A stretch of DNA of 64,000 bases from Lewinella sp038528965 (GTDB taxonomy: Bacteria; Bacteroidota; Bacteroidia; Chitinophagales; Saprospiraceae). Below, one piece after another: positions 1 to 8,566 of the stretch. The notes under the pieces are model-generated. The model saw only the letters and a list, made by a program, of their open reading frames with translations. It was not told the origin of the DNA and did not search any database. The translations under genes and the position numbers were made by a program. The first letter of the stretch is position 1; each line of letters starts with the position of its first letter. The stretch lies in contig JBCBEC010000001.1 of NCBI GenBank assembly GCA_038528965.1, positions 124,001 to 188,000 of the forward strand. Reading direction: 5' to 3'.

Positions 1-1
1 A

Positions 2-586
2 CCAATCAAAATTCCCGCCACCGACGGTAGTACATTACCACTTCCCGGAAATACAGGTATCGACGTTTTTCGACTACTCTTCAGCAACAAGGACAAATAC
101 ACCACTACTATGCTCAACTCCATCTCCCTCAGTTCGGATATGCGGACCCTCTACCTCATTGATAATGGTAGAGCCATTTCTTTCGACCTCACCGTTCCTC
201 AAGGGGTACTCGTTGGTCTTTTGGGAGATCAGTTGGTGGTGGCTACGGCGGTAAGTCTACCACGACCGAGTGATAGTCCCATCGATCCTGACGGCCCTAC
301 TACCGAAGGAGAAGTAGCCGGTGGTGGTCGTCGTCCAGTACCAACTCCTGAAGTAGAAAAATTCACTTTTAAGGCGGGGGAGAATAGTCAGTATACGCTT
401 TTTTACAATGAAAAAAACAAGGTCCTAACTGTTATCGGACTAGATGACATCATCATTAATTTAGAGTTGCCGGATGATGAAACAGAGTGTAGCGATAAAG
501 TATTTCCACTGAATAATAAGCATATCATCAATATTCGCTGGGAAACGGACGAACTGCAAGTAATAAAGCTTCCGACCAAAGGCTAA
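2..586 (+). CDS. C-terminal part of an unknown protein (cut by window edge)
   Basis: The reading frame is open from base 2, so the gene starts before the window and only about 194 C-terminal codons are visible. The first in-frame ATG is at 110, but the residues before it look equally protein-like, so it need not be the start. The visible part is mostly short beta-like stretches, with a Pro/Gly/Thr-rich linker near the middle (around PSDSPIDPDGPTTEGE) and a hydrophilic C-terminal region. I recognise no family. It converges on the next minus-strand gene with only 7 bases between the stops and no obvious terminator hairpin. Confidence 0.6.
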   Translation, partial: PIKIPATDGSTLPLPGNTGIDVFRLLFSNKDKYTTTMLNSISLSSDMRTLYLIDNGRAISFDLTVPQGVLVGLLGDQLVVATAVSLPRPSDSPIDPDGPTTEGEVAGGGRRPVPTPEVEKFTFKAGENSQYTLFYNEKNKVLTVIGLDDIIINLELPDDETECSDKVFPLNNKHIINIRWETDELQVIKLPTKG

Positions 587-593
587 ACTACTG

Positions 594-2090
594 CTAACTA
601 TTTTCTAGACGCAGTTGACGTATTGGTTTCTCTTGGACAAGGCTCTCAATCCAGAGTGTGGTGATCTCATCAAGGCCAGCTAGAACCGGTCGACCAAGGT
701 CTTCAATCTTAGTTTTTAACTCGTATAGGATCTCCCTTTCCTGTCGGAAAGAACTACTCTTCTGTAATTGCTGAAGCGTACTAGACAAGAGTTTATTGAA
801 ATCCTTGAGGTTCGACTTCTGCAGGCGAGCAAAATAGCGATTGACAGAACGTATGGTGTTTTCAATTTGCTCAAAATCTCCTAGGCAGTAAATAGCTAAG
901 AGATAAATAACTTGACTCACTTCATGTATATCGCGGCGTAAGTCTTGACTCTTTTTGAGCAATGGTCTTAATCGGGTCAGCCAATTGAGACACTCATCAA
1001 AGCGGTCATTAAGGAATAACAATAGGACCGCGTTGAAATGGATGTTGAGCCGAGAACTTGGCGAAATATCATACGCTTTTAGGCCTTTCGCTAAATCTTC
1101 AAGGGGCAAATCAATCGATTCCGCAGGAGTGTTGAGTAGATATATGAGTTCATAAATTGAAATCCGCTCAAATAGAATGGTTTTTCCCTGGTAGGTGGGT
1201 GCTTCGTGGGCCTTCAACTCTTCTAGTAAGCGAGGTAGCGTCCCCAGCAATTCAGGTTTACGAAAAGTGGCCGATAATAGATTGGAGAAGTCGCCTACGT
1301 AGGATGTAAAGTTCTCCGAAATTAACTTTTCCTGGTTCCGCCAAGCGTTTATTGTTTCCTGAAATTGTTCGTAAACATCATCGCTGTCTCCTTTTAGCCG
1401 GAAGAAAAGTGCCAGGAATTGGTGTAAACGGCGCTTTGCATGGAATGAATATATGGTTTCAGACTCCAGATTAAGTACCTGCTGATAATCTTCAGTAATT
1501 TTCTGAATTTCCTCCTCGGCTAATCGTTGTGGGTAACGAAGGACATCAATGGAAAGTGAATCATAGCTATCGTGAAGCCACAATTCTTGTTGTAGTAGCT
1601 GGATGTGCCGCTCTTTTTCGGCGATAAGTTCCTTAACCCGGTCGCTGTAGGTTTTATCAAGATATCGCTTAATCACATCTCGCTGACGTAGGTTGATTTC
1701 AATCACAGACAGATGATCATGTAATTCAAGCGCCAAGCTTTTGGCCTCCTCTAAACGGTTCTCGGCTTGTTCCAAAAGCTTCCGCTCGAACAAAATCTTA
1801 GCATCAGTCAGTAACTCCTTGATACGGGTCTTGTAGGATTTTTTACTCTGGTAGTCCCGCATGGCGCGCAGAATCGCCTCGTACAGCCGGGCTTTATCGT
1901 CCGCCAGTTTCTTGCCAAATTCCCGCTTCAGCGGAAGCTCACTGTATTCTTCCTGCTGATTAATCGCTTGAAACAGCGCCAGGTAGCGACTATTCTTCCG
2001 CCCACTCTTCTGGGCGTCCAGCGTGAAGTAGCGCTTTTCTGATTTTGAAAGCGATTTAATAAGATAAAACAGATGGTCTTTTCCGCGCAT
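594..2090 (-). CDS. All-helical protein of unknown function (498 aa), family copy 1
   Basis: A 498-residue soluble protein without signal peptide or membrane segment, rich in Leu, Glu, Lys and Arg, and almost certainly a helical-repeat (TPR-like) fold. The N-terminus has the signature LIKSLSKSEKRYF, followed by a region ending LFQAINQQEEY. The same layout occurs in the protein at 46638-48203 (LIVSLTRAEKRHF, then LFDHLDKHQEY), so these two are paralogues. A third, more distant relative is at 39146-40594. It starts 8 bases after the stop of the OmpA-like lipoprotein gene, so the two are probably co-transcribed. Function is unknown; a scaffold or regulatory role is only a guess from the fold. 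Confidence 0.85.
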   Translation of the reverse strand: MRGKDHLFYLIKSLSKSEKRYFTLDAQKSGRKNSRYLALFQAINQQEEYSELPLKREFGKKLADDKARLYEAILRAMRDYQSKKSYKTRIKELLTDAKILFERKLLEQAENRLEEAKSLALELHDHLSVIEINLRQRDVIKRYLDKTYSDRVKELIAEKERHIQLLQQELWLHDSYDSLSIDVLRYPQRLAEEEIQKITEDYQQVLNLESETIYSFHAKRRLHQFLALFFRLKGDSDDVYEQFQETINAWRNQEKLISENFTSYVGDFSNLLSATFRKPELLGTLPRLLEELKAHEAPTYQGKTILFERISIYELIYLLNTPAESIDLPLEDLAKGLKAYDISPSSRLNIHFNAVLLLFLNDRFDECLNWLTRLRPLLKKSQDLRRDIHEVSQVIYLLAIYCLGDFEQIENTIRSVNRYFARLQKSNLKDFNKLLSSTLQQLQKSSSFRQEREILYELKTKIEDLGRPVLAGLDEITTLWIESLVQEKPIRQLRLENS

Positions 2091-2098
2091 GAAGAGGC

Positions 2099-3103
2099 TT
2101 AGTTACCCAGGCCTTCCACCAGACGGAGATAGCCTACCGGAATTTCGATTTCTGTTCTGCCATTAACAATTTGGGCCCGTGCGTTGGTGGGTGGCACCAG
2201 TGGTTGGTTACTACCCGCACCAGCGGGGCGTAGGCGACCAGCATCAACACCGAAGTTGGCCAAGTCTTTGGCTACTGCCAGCGAACGCATTACGCTCACC
2301 TGCCAGTCGAAATCAGGATTGCTGCCTGGATTGACGTGCCCAATAATGTGAATGGGCAACTCTGGATTGTCACGCAGTACCACTGCAATTTGCTGTAGAG
2401 CCTGACGACCTTTCCAGTGTACGGCATCTGAACCACCCTGTGGGAACAACAAAGCCTGGTTTAAGCTGAGCACAACGCCTTCGCGCGAAGTGCTCAAACT
2501 CACTTCCTCATCCGGGAAGCCGACTAATACCCGTTGGAAGTAATTGAGCAATAAATTGCGCTGGTTATCAAGATTAGCTTTTTCGCCCACCAATTGCTGA
2601 TAGCGCGGGTCCGCAGCGGTGCTGCCGTAGCCGGTTGGAGTATTGCCAAAACCGCCCCGTGCCTCCATACGCTGGAGTTCCGTATCCCGGTCGCGCAATT
2701 GGGTCTCCATTTGCGAAAGCGAACGCTCTTTACGGTCTAGTTCATCTTGGCGCAATGATAGTTCTTGCTCTAAGATTTGCGTCTCGTAGCTGGTAGTGGC
2801 CAGTACCTCCTGGTTATCGCCAACCAGGTTATTGTAGCGATTCACCACATCTTGATAGTTGCGATTGAGGCTGATATTGGTAGCGGTGAGGCGTTCCAGC
2901 TCCCGCGTAAGCGACTGATAATCGCTTTGGGTTTGCGTATTCTCGCTTTGCAGCTGCTGGTTGGCAGCCCGGATACTATCGGTAGCCAGGGATTCACCTT
3001 TGTAATAATCTAGTGTTTGTTCCAGTTCAGCGTACTGTTGTTGGCTGACACAAGAAAATGCTAATAGGATGGACAGGGTCGCTAAAAGTGTTAATAATTT
3101 CAT
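2099..3103 (-). CDS. OmpA-family lipoprotein with coiled coil
   Basis: A 334-aa protein. I chose the ATG at 3103 because it opens a lipoprotein signal (MKLLTLLATLSILLAFSC, acylated Cys at residue 18); a longer frame to 3142 would bury that signal. Residues of about 25-160 are a Gln/Glu/Leu-rich coiled coil, and the C-terminal ~120 residues are an OmpA-like peptidoglycan-binding domain (HIIGHVNPG, then VMRSLAVAKDLANFGVDAGR and RPAGAGSNQP). By family it should tether the outer membrane to peptidoglycan. It is probably the first gene of a two-gene unit with the downstream helical protein. It is divergent from the cohesin-like lipoprotein gene. Confidence 0.85.
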   Translation of the reverse strand: MKLLTLLATLSILLAFSCVSQQQYAELEQTLDYYKGESLATDSIRAANQQLQSENTQTQSDYQSLTRELERLTATNISLNRNYQDVVNRYNNLVGDNQEVLATTSYETQILEQELSLRQDELDRKERSLSQMETQLRDRDTELQRMEARGGFGNTPTGYGSTAADPRYQQLVGEKANLDNQRNLLLNYFQRVLVGFPDEEVSLSTSREGVVLSLNQALLFPQGGSDAVHWKGRQALQQIAVVLRDNPELPIHIIGHVNPGSNPDFDWQVSVMRSLAVAKDLANFGVDAGRLRPAGAGSNQPLVPPTNARAQIVNGRTEIEIPVGYLRLVEGLGN

Positions 3104-3244
3104 AGGTATGTTTACTTGATTTCCAAGTTCAGATCCGTGCACTTGGCAGTGTATAAGCAGTGTCTATACCGTCGCCTTTACGGACCTGGCGATGTAATTA
3201 TTTTCGCAGTATAGTGAAATTAGCATTATGTAGCAAATTCCCCT

Positions 3245-3252
3245 TACTTTTG
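3245..3252 (+). promoter_or_regulatory. Promoter -7 box for the cohesin-like lipoprotein
   Basis: TACTTTTG fits the Bacteroidota -7 consensus TAnnTTTG and lies 21 bases before the chosen ATG at 3274. No clear -33 TTG is present; TTAG at 3220-3223 is the nearest candidate. The site supports the start at 3274, because the longer frame beginning at 3160 would start upstream of the promoter. Confidence 0.5.
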
Positions 3253-3273
3253 CCACGCAAAAAATGCCTTAAA

Positions 3274-3891
3274 ATGATGTTGGTTCGTTCGTTATTCCTG
3301 CTTTTGCTTTGTGCACTTCTGGTGCAATGTAGTGGTGATTCTGAGGTACGTGAGAAGGCCAAGGCGGAAGCCGAACAACTGGCGCAGCAAGCGGCGAATA
3401 AGCCAGCGGTGGTTCCTGACGAAGAGGCCGTGGTACACGAACAAACTCCGGCAACTACCGGAGAGACCCTAACCATGACGCTTGGCAATGCCGAGGTTGC
3501 TGCCGGAGAGGAAGCCTGCATACCCGTAACCGTTTCCGGGTTCAATAGCCTAATCGGCCTGCAATTCTCGATCCGCTGGAACCGCGACGAGCTTAAGTAT
3601 ACGGCTGTCAAAAATCTAAACCTGACGGATCTGGGACCACAAAACTTTGGGGATACCCACAACGAACTAGGGGTGGTGGCCTTAAGTTGGATTCATCAGA
3701 CCTTGCAGGGTATCACGCTCCCAGCGGACACCCGCATCTTCGATATTTGCTTTGTACCACAAACAGCAGCGGGATCTAAGGTAGATGTCCGTCTTGAATC
3801 CCGCCCGGTCGCTTTCGAAGCGATTAACGTCAATGAGGATATCCTCACTTTTGCGCCCATCAACGGAGCAATTCGTGTGAAGGGAGAATAA
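3274..3891 (+). CDS. Lipoprotein with a cohesin-like domain
   Basis: A 205-aa protein starting MMLVRSLFLLLLCALLVQCS, a lipoprotein signal with the acylated Cys at about residue 19. A hydrophilic Ala/Glu-rich linker follows, then a single beta-sandwich domain of about 135 residues. The domain pattern (GEEACIPVTVSGF, LIGLQFSIRWN, FDICFVP) is typical of cohesin-like domains found in many Bacteroidota surface proteins. By family such domains bind partner proteins or pack in surface assemblies; no dockerin partner was seen here. The upstream frame to 3160 has no signal features and contains the predicted promoter, so it was dropped. Confidence 0.75.
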   Translation: MMLVRSLFLLLLCALLVQCSGDSEVREKAKAEAEQLAQQAANKPAVVPDEEAVVHEQTPATTGETLTMTLGNAEVAAGEEACIPVTVSGFNSLIGLQFSIRWNRDELKYTAVKNLNLTDLGPQNFGDTHNELGVVALSWIHQTLQGITLPADTRIFDICFVPQTAAGSKVDVRLESRPVAFEAINVNEDILTFAPINGAIRVKGE

Positions 3892-3895
3892 AGGT

Positions 3896-3990
3896 TCAAT
3901 GCCAATATCAATGGCAATCAAAATCAAAATGCTACGTAGGGCTAGCTAAACCGTAATATTGCTATTGAAATTGCCATTGCTATTTTGATG
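3896..3990. repeat. Word-repeat inverted element (AATGGCAAT words)
   Basis: Directly after the lipoprotein stop lie copies of the words CAATGGCAATC and AAAATC, and their inverted counterparts (ATTGCTATTG, ATTGCCATTGC, ATTTTGATGG) follow within 60 bases. RNA from this stretch could fold into an imperfect hairpin. The build, a short word in direct and inverted copies at a gene 3' end, matches other elements in the window at 9810, 20516, 25060, 28689 and 57020, although the word differs. Confidence 0.5.
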
Positions 3991-4278
3991 GCCGTAGTTC
4001 ACATCCTTTCCTTCCTTCAAACTTTCAAACATCTTGCCTAGGCTGTCCTTGTTCAACTGATCAGGCGCTTGGCCTAAGGCAATTTCCGCATGCTTAATGG
4101 CAGCGCCACCGCATTTTCTGCCCAGGTCAGTGTTTCTTCCTAGATGAATGTTCTTTTGTAGGCCATAGAGCGGCCTGGTTCCAACCAATTGTTCCTTAGG
4201 AAAGTTACTATTGCTGAATATTAAGTTAGCAATTATGGATACTCCTCGCACGGAAACGGAACAAACACACCAGGGCAA
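3946..4278 (-). pseudogene. Doubtful minus-strand frame, possibly a gene remnant
   Basis: A 110-codon open frame whose middle (IKHAEIALGQAPDQLNKDSL, then GKMFESLKEG) reads like an amphipathic helical protein. Its first codons overlap the start of the + strand membrane-protein gene, and its last residues (NSNGNFNSN) are encoded by the word-repeat element, so neither end is convincing. No ATG lies between the overlapping 5' end and residue 90. It might be a decayed small helical protein, or chance. I do not recognise it. Confidence 0.25.
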
Positions 4279-4507
4279 GCAGTACTATCGCCGTTGGATG
4301 CTACGGGCACCGCTGGGCTTAGTACTGGTAGGTTTTGGTCTATCACTGGTCATCGAGGCTGGGTTTTACAAGCACAGTGGGGCTGCTACTGCCGAGTGGG
4401 TGGGCTTTGGTACGCTGGCCCTCGTCGTCTTTAACAGTGGATTATGTATCTTCGGCGATGCTATCTTGCAGCGCGTTCGCTACGAGCGCACCGAGCTGGC
4501 CGAATGA
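4235..4507 (+). CDS. Small two-helix membrane protein
   Basis: A 90-aa protein starting MDTPRTETEQ. The ATG at 4235 is preferred over an in-frame codon at 4211 because the latter only adds an atypical stretch. A polar N-terminus of about 25 residues (with a basic YYRRW) is followed by two hydrophobic segments, at about 28-46 and 58-78, and a charged tail. It is probably an inner-membrane protein. Its stop lies 4 bases before the first ATG of the Nudix gene, which suggests translational coupling. Function unknown; similar small membrane proteins occur widely in Bacteroidota. Confidence 0.7.
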   Translation: MDTPRTETEQTHQGKQYYRRWMLRAPLGLVLVGFGLSLVIEAGFYKHSGAATAEWVGFGTLALVVFNSGLCIFGDAILQRVRYERTELAE

Positions 4508-4511
4508 TCCG

Positions 4512-5078
4512 ATGCTTATGAAATACTGCAGTGTATGCGGGACTCCCAATCCCGTTTTTGAGATTCCAGAAGGAGATACGCGGCCACGATACGTCTGCAA
4601 GAATTGTCACACCATTCATTATACCAATCCCAATATTGTGGCGGGTTGCCTACCGCTGTGGGAAGGGCAGGTATTGCTGTGTCGAAGGGCTATTCCTCCA
4701 CGGGTAGGTTACTGGAATGTCCCCAGCGGCTATCTGGAAAATGGAGAAACAGTAGAGGAAGGGGCAATTCGTGAAGTATGGGAGGAAGCCGAGGCCAAGG
4801 TGAAAATCATTGGCGCACACAGTATTTACAGCTTACCGCAGATCAATCAAATTTACATTCACTTCCTAGCAGAACTGATTGATGGGAAATTCGGGATCGG
4901 CCCAGAAAGTACGGAGTGTAAGCTATTTCGGGAGGAAGATATTCCCTGGGATGAAATAGCTTTTACCTCTTCTACCTTTTCTTTACAGAAGTTCTTTGCG
5001 GATCGTAAAAATGGTGGTCTTCACAAGACCCATCTTGGGGCTTACATTCATCCTCACAAAAAGGAACCACTGAAGTAG
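4512..5078 (+). CDS. Nudix hydrolase with N-terminal zinc ribbon
   Basis: A 188-aa protein (182 if the second ATG at 4518 is used). The N-terminus carries a zinc ribbon (CSVCG, later CKNC). The Nudix box is clear: GYLENGETVEEGAIREVWEE matches Gx5Ex7REUxEE. The family hydrolyses nucleoside diphosphates linked to another moiety; this zinc-ribbon subgroup is often annotated as ADP-ribose or NADH pyrophosphatase-like, but the substrate cannot be read from sequence. It is 4 bases downstream of a small membrane protein gene and overlaps the 3' end of cdd on the other strand by 25 bases. Confidence 0.88.
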   Translation: MLMKYCSVCGTPNPVFEIPEGDTRPRYVCKNCHTIHYTNPNIVAGCLPLWEGQVLLCRRAIPPRVGYWNVPSGYLENGETVEEGAIREVWEEAEAKVKIIGAHSIYSLPQINQIYIHFLAELIDGKFGIGPESTECKLFREEDIPWDEIAFTSSTFSLQKFFADRKNGGLHKTHLGAYIHPHKKEPLK

Positions 5079-5542
5079 AACGGAAGCAAGAGCTTGGCGT
5101 TGGACAATACGTAGATGGGACCAGATTCTCCCCTCATGAGAATTTCAATATCCGCACTTTGGCGGCCTTCCGCCTCTACAAGTACCTGGCGGCAAGCACC
5201 ACAAGGTGCTGCGGGTTGGTCAATAGGTTTTTCTGGATTTCGAACCGTAATGGCCATCGCTTCAACTACACTATTCGGATAGTTAGAAACAGCGGAAGCT
5301 AACGTACTGCGCTCGGCGCATAAGCACATGGGATAGGCGGCATTTTCAAAGTTGGCGCCATTCAGTATTTCACCCGTGTTCAAGCGGACAGCCGCTCCTA
5401 CGTGAAAGTTAGAATAAGGCGCGTAAGCCTTGTCTAATGCTTCTACTGCCGCTTGTAAGAGTACTTGTTGTGCGGTAGAAAGTTCCTCTAAACTGGCGTG
5501 CGCTTGCCAGTTGATTTCCATTTTTTTATCCGCTTCAGCCAT
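5054..5542 (-). CDS. cdd: Cytidine deaminase
   Basis: A 162-aa protein. The ATG at 5542 (MAEADKKMEINW) is preferred over a TTG two codons upstream. The catalytic zinc site is complete: CAERS within NAAYPMCLCAERSTLASAV, and PCGACRQ near the C-terminus. The substrate-binding stretch GAAVRLNTGEILNGANFEN is typical of homotetrameric cytidine deaminases. It converts cytidine and deoxycytidine to uridine and deoxyuridine in pyrimidine salvage. It converges with the Nudix gene and overlaps its end. A TAnnTTTG-type -7 box sits about 60 bases upstream. Confidence 0.95.
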   Translation of the reverse strand: MAEADKKMEINWQAHASLEELSTAQQVLLQAAVEALDKAYAPYSNFHVGAAVRLNTGEILNGANFENAAYPMCLCAERSTLASAVSNYPNSVVEAMAITVRNPEKPIDQPAAPCGACRQVLVEAEGRQSADIEILMRGESGPIYVLSNAKLLLPFYFSGSFL

Positions 5543-5600
5543 AAGCAATTTGTTTTTTTGCCAGGTTAAGCCTCCGTTAAATCCTATTACTACTTAGCGT

Positions 5601-5608
5601 CAAATGTA
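5601..5608 (-). promoter_or_regulatory. Promoter -7 box for cdd
   Basis: CAAATGTA on the + strand reads TACATTTG on the minus strand, an exact TAnnTTTG match 58 bases upstream of the cdd ATG. No TTG at the usual 17-23 base distance was found. Confidence 0.4.
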
Positions 5609-5812
5609 AACTAAGTAACTGTTTTCTGACTAAAGATATTATCTTGCCGCGGCATTGGTAAGGTATAGTAGGTAAGTTGAAGAATAAACCTACTTAACCT
5701 ACAGAACTTTACTATCACCGGGTTAAAGTAAACCATGAAGTAATTGATATTGTTGCGTGGGGATGAAAATGGTGGTCTGCCATCCTGTGATTTCGAAAAA
5801 TAACCTCAAAGT

Positions 5813-7147
5813 ATGAATAGCATCCTGATCATTGGTGCCGGGCGTTCTTCCGGCGCGTTGATTAAATACGTACTCGGAAAGGCTCAGGAAAAAGGATGGT
5901 TTGTCACCGTTGCGGACGCAGACCCTGCCCTGGCAGAAGCTAAAGTAAACGGTCACCCCAATGGCCGGCCGGCCTGGCTAGACGTACATAAAGTAAACGA
6001 TCGTAAGGAGCTGATTAGCCGCGCTGATGTGGTCGTATCGCTTTTACCTGCTCATTTGCATGTGGAGGTAGCTCAAGATTGTATCAAGCTCAATAAACAT
6101 CTCATTACGGCTTCCTACGTATCCAAGGAAATGTACAGCCTGGGCGACGAGGTTCGAGATCGGGAATTGATCTTCATGGGCGAAATGGGCCTTGACCCTG
6201 GAATCGACCACATGTCGGCCATGCAGAAGATCGACGAGATTAAGGATAAGGGAGGCAAACTCCTGTCATTCCGTTCCTACACGGGTGGCTTGGTCGCCCC
6301 GGAAAGTGATACTAACCCTTGGCATTACAAGTTTACCTGGAATCCGCGCAATGTAGTGTTGGCGGGGCATGGTACGGCGCAATACTTGCACAAGAAGAAA
6401 TTCAAGTTTATTCCGTACAACCGCTTGTTCCGCAAAACCTGGAACATTGAGGTGCCCAATATGGGGCCATTCGAAGTATACGCCAATCGTGATAGCTTGC
6501 TCTACCGTGAACAGTACGGCTTAAAGAATATTCCTTCCATCTTGCGGGGAACTATCCGCTATCCGGGCTTCTGCGCAGCGTGGGATGCCTTGGTTAAAAT
6601 TGGTCTGACGGATTCGGATTTTCCAATTTTGGAAAGTGGTAAGCTCACTTATCATTCGCTGATGGAGGCCTTCGCTCCGGAAGGTAATGGTTCCGTCAAG
6701 GATCGTATTGCTAGTCTCCTTCGTTTGGAATCAGACTCTGAAGTGATGCAGAAGCTAGAGTGGCTAGGCCTGTTTAGCAAGCGTAGGATTGGTATCGAGA
6801 ATGCGACGCCCGCCTTGATCCTCGAACATCTACTGCTACAGAAGTGGAAGCTAGAGCCAGATGATAGAGATATGATCATCATGCAGCACGAGTTTGACTA
6901 TACCCTGCACGGAAAGAAGCGTCGCTTGATTTCTTCTATGGTCATGAAAGGAAACGGCGAGGATGACACGGCCATGTCCCGTTTGGTCGGACTTCCCATG
7001 GGAATCTTCGTTAATCTGATTTCCGAAGGTAAAATCAAGTCTACCGGTGTGCAGATTCCAGTTATGCGCGAGGTGTACGAGCCAGTGCTCGAAGAACTCA
7101 AGCAGTATGGTGTAAGCTTTGAGGAGTACGAAGAAGTCCTTAAGTAA
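5813..7147 (+). CDS. Saccharopine dehydrogenase family protein (saccharopine reductase-like)
   Basis: A 444-aa cytoplasmic oxidoreductase. The N-terminus MNSILIIGAGRSSGALIKYV is a Rossmann nucleotide-binding site. DADPALAEAK follows the second strand, and GEMGLDPGIDHMSAM is the family motif at the start of the catalytic domain. The closest functional match is saccharopine dehydrogenase (L-glutamate forming)/Lys9, which acts between alpha-aminoadipate semialdehyde, glutamate and saccharopine in lysine metabolism. No lysine-ketoglutarate reductase partner lies in the window, so the substrate is inferred. The flippase gene starts 5 bases after its stop. A related enzyme lies at 8567. Confidence 0.85.
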   Translation: MNSILIIGAGRSSGALIKYVLGKAQEKGWFVTVADADPALAEAKVNGHPNGRPAWLDVHKVNDRKELISRADVVVSLLPAHLHVEVAQDCIKLNKHLITASYVSKEMYSLGDEVRDRELIFMGEMGLDPGIDHMSAMQKIDEIKDKGGKLLSFRSYTGGLVAPESDTNPWHYKFTWNPRNVVLAGHGTAQYLHKKKFKFIPYNRLFRKTWNIEVPNMGPFEVYANRDSLLYREQYGLKNIPSILRGTIRYPGFCAAWDALVKIGLTDSDFPILESGKLTYHSLMEAFAPEGNGSVKDRIASLLRLESDSEVMQKLEWLGLFSKRRIGIENATPALILEHLLLQKWKLEPDDRDMIIMQHEFDYTLHGKKRRLISSMVMKGNGEDDTAMSRLVGLPMGIFVNLISEGKIKSTGVQIPVMREVYEPVLEELKQYGVSFEEYEEVLK

Positions 7148-7152
7148 GGCGG

Positions 7153-8484
7153 GTGCAATTACCTGCACGGATCGATACCTGGCTGAGTAACGCCCGGGCT
7201 TTCCAACTCTTTCAATTGCTGCGACAGGGTGGGCTCATTATCATTGCCATTGCCCTAGGGCATTCCGGCCTGGCGGTTGCCGAAATTGGGTATTATGAAA
7301 TGCTCACTTATCTGGGGTACCTGCTCACCTTCTTCTGGGTCTCAGGGTTCATGCAGGGATTATTGAGCCAATTTAACCGACTGGGAATACCCGAGCAGCG
7401 GCAACTGATCTTTCAGGCCTTTGGTTTATTTTCTACTGCTAGCATCGCGCTGGGTGCAATAGTTTACCTATTTGAGTCGAACCTGCTACTTGCGCTTGTT
7501 CGCCAGTCTTCCGTTCCTTACCTCTGGCTTTTTCTGGTTTTTCTGCTGACCAACCTTGTAGCAAGTCTACAAGAACACTTCTATCTGCTAAAGCAACAAA
7601 AACTGGAGCTGGTTATCTATGGAGCACTAACTGCCATAGCCCAAATATTGGTAGTGGCGTTGCCCCCCTGGCTGGGCTATGATTTCTGGTGGAGTTTTAT
7701 TGGTCTGGCCGTACTTGGAATACTAAAGTGGTTGTGGTTGTTGCGTTTTACCTTGCAAACGGGAAAATGGGAATGGTCCAATGCCATCTTCAACGAATGG
7801 TGGCGCATCTCTTGGCCACTGGGCGTTTATGCTTTGGTAGCGGGACTGAGCCAGGCAGTAGGACCGTGGTTGGTAGGCCATTTCTTTGCTGGTGATAGCG
7901 CTGCTTTTGCCCTGTACCGCTACGGTGCCCGTGAGCTCCCGTTGTTGTCGGCTTTGGCCGGTGCGCTAGGTAGTGCGCTGATTCCCGCTATTGCTGCGCA
8001 GCGCGAAAGCGGTCTGGAAGAATTAAAGCTAGAGTGCCGCCGACTTTATCACTTGATCTTTCCACTGAGCATTGTGCTACTGCTCACAGCGCAGTTTTGG
8101 TTCCCATTAGTGTTCGATCCTAAATTCACAGATAGCGTGCCTTTGTTCAACACTTTTTTACTGCTCACGATGGCACACCTGCTCTTTGCCCGCACCATCT
8201 TAGTTGCCTTGGAGGATACCCGTTGGGTACCGCTCTTTGCACTCTTTAGCTTATTATTACAGCTAGGCATTGGTTTTTGGATCGTTCCCAGTTGGGGTCT
8301 AATGGGTATCGCAACTACCGCGGTGATCGCCTTTTCATTGGAAAAACTGGGAATGGTACTTTACGTGCAGCTGCGTCATGGAATTAGTTTACCCCAGTAC
8401 ACACCCTTACGTTGGTGGTTACTGTACAGTCTTTTGCTGGTGCTAACATTCTACTGGACAACGGTCCGGCCAACCTTCTTCTAG
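7153..8484 (+). CDS. Oligosaccharide flippase/polysaccharide biosynthesis family membrane protein
   Basis: A 443-aa protein with about 12 hydrophobic segments over its whole length and few charged residues, as in Wzx/MATE-type (MOP superfamily) transporters. These move lipid-linked sugars across the inner membrane; the substrate is unknown. The start is a GTG 5 bases after the upstream stop (MQLPARIDTWLSNARAF); no ATG occurs before the second helix, so GTG is needed for a full-length protein. It is probably co-transcribed with the saccharopine-dehydrogenase-like gene. No glycosyltransferase or polymerase genes are nearby, which is unusual for a dedicated flippase. Confidence 0.8.
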   Translation: MQLPARIDTWLSNARAFQLFQLLRQGGLIIIAIALGHSGLAVAEIGYYEMLTYLGYLLTFFWVSGFMQGLLSQFNRLGIPEQRQLIFQAFGLFSTASIALGAIVYLFESNLLLALVRQSSVPYLWLFLVFLLTNLVASLQEHFYLLKQQKLELVIYGALTAIAQILVVALPPWLGYDFWWSFIGLAVLGILKWLWLLRFTLQTGKWEWSNAIFNEWWRISWPLGVYALVAGLSQAVGPWLVGHFFAGDSAAFALYRYGARELPLLSALAGALGSALIPAIAAQRESGLEELKLECRRLYHLIFPLSIVLLLTAQFWFPLVFDPKFTDSVPLFNTFLLLTMAHLLFARTILVALEDTRWVPLFALFSLLLQLGIGFWIVPSWGLMGIATTAVIAFSLEKLGMVLYVQLRHGISLPQYTPLRWWLLYSLLLVLTFYWTTVRPTFF

Positions 8485-8531
8485 CAAGCTGAAATCGTAA
8501 GATAGAGCGTCTACTTTGTCGGCCAATTTGG

Positions 8532-8539
8532 TAGCTTTG
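8532..8539 (+). promoter_or_regulatory. Promoter -7 box for the carboxynorspermidine dehydrogenase gene
   Basis: TAGCTTTG matches TAnnTTTG 27 bases before the ATG at 8567. There is no TTG at 17-23 bases upstream; TTTG at 8515-8518 is closer than usual. Confidence 0.45.
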
Positions 8540-8566
8540 CGCTCTGGAAGAAAACCATAACCAAAT

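Noticed and set aside
4335..4511. N-terminal extension of the Nudix protein
   Set aside because: These codons lie within the upstream small membrane-protein gene in another frame; the zinc ribbon begins right after the ATG at 4512.
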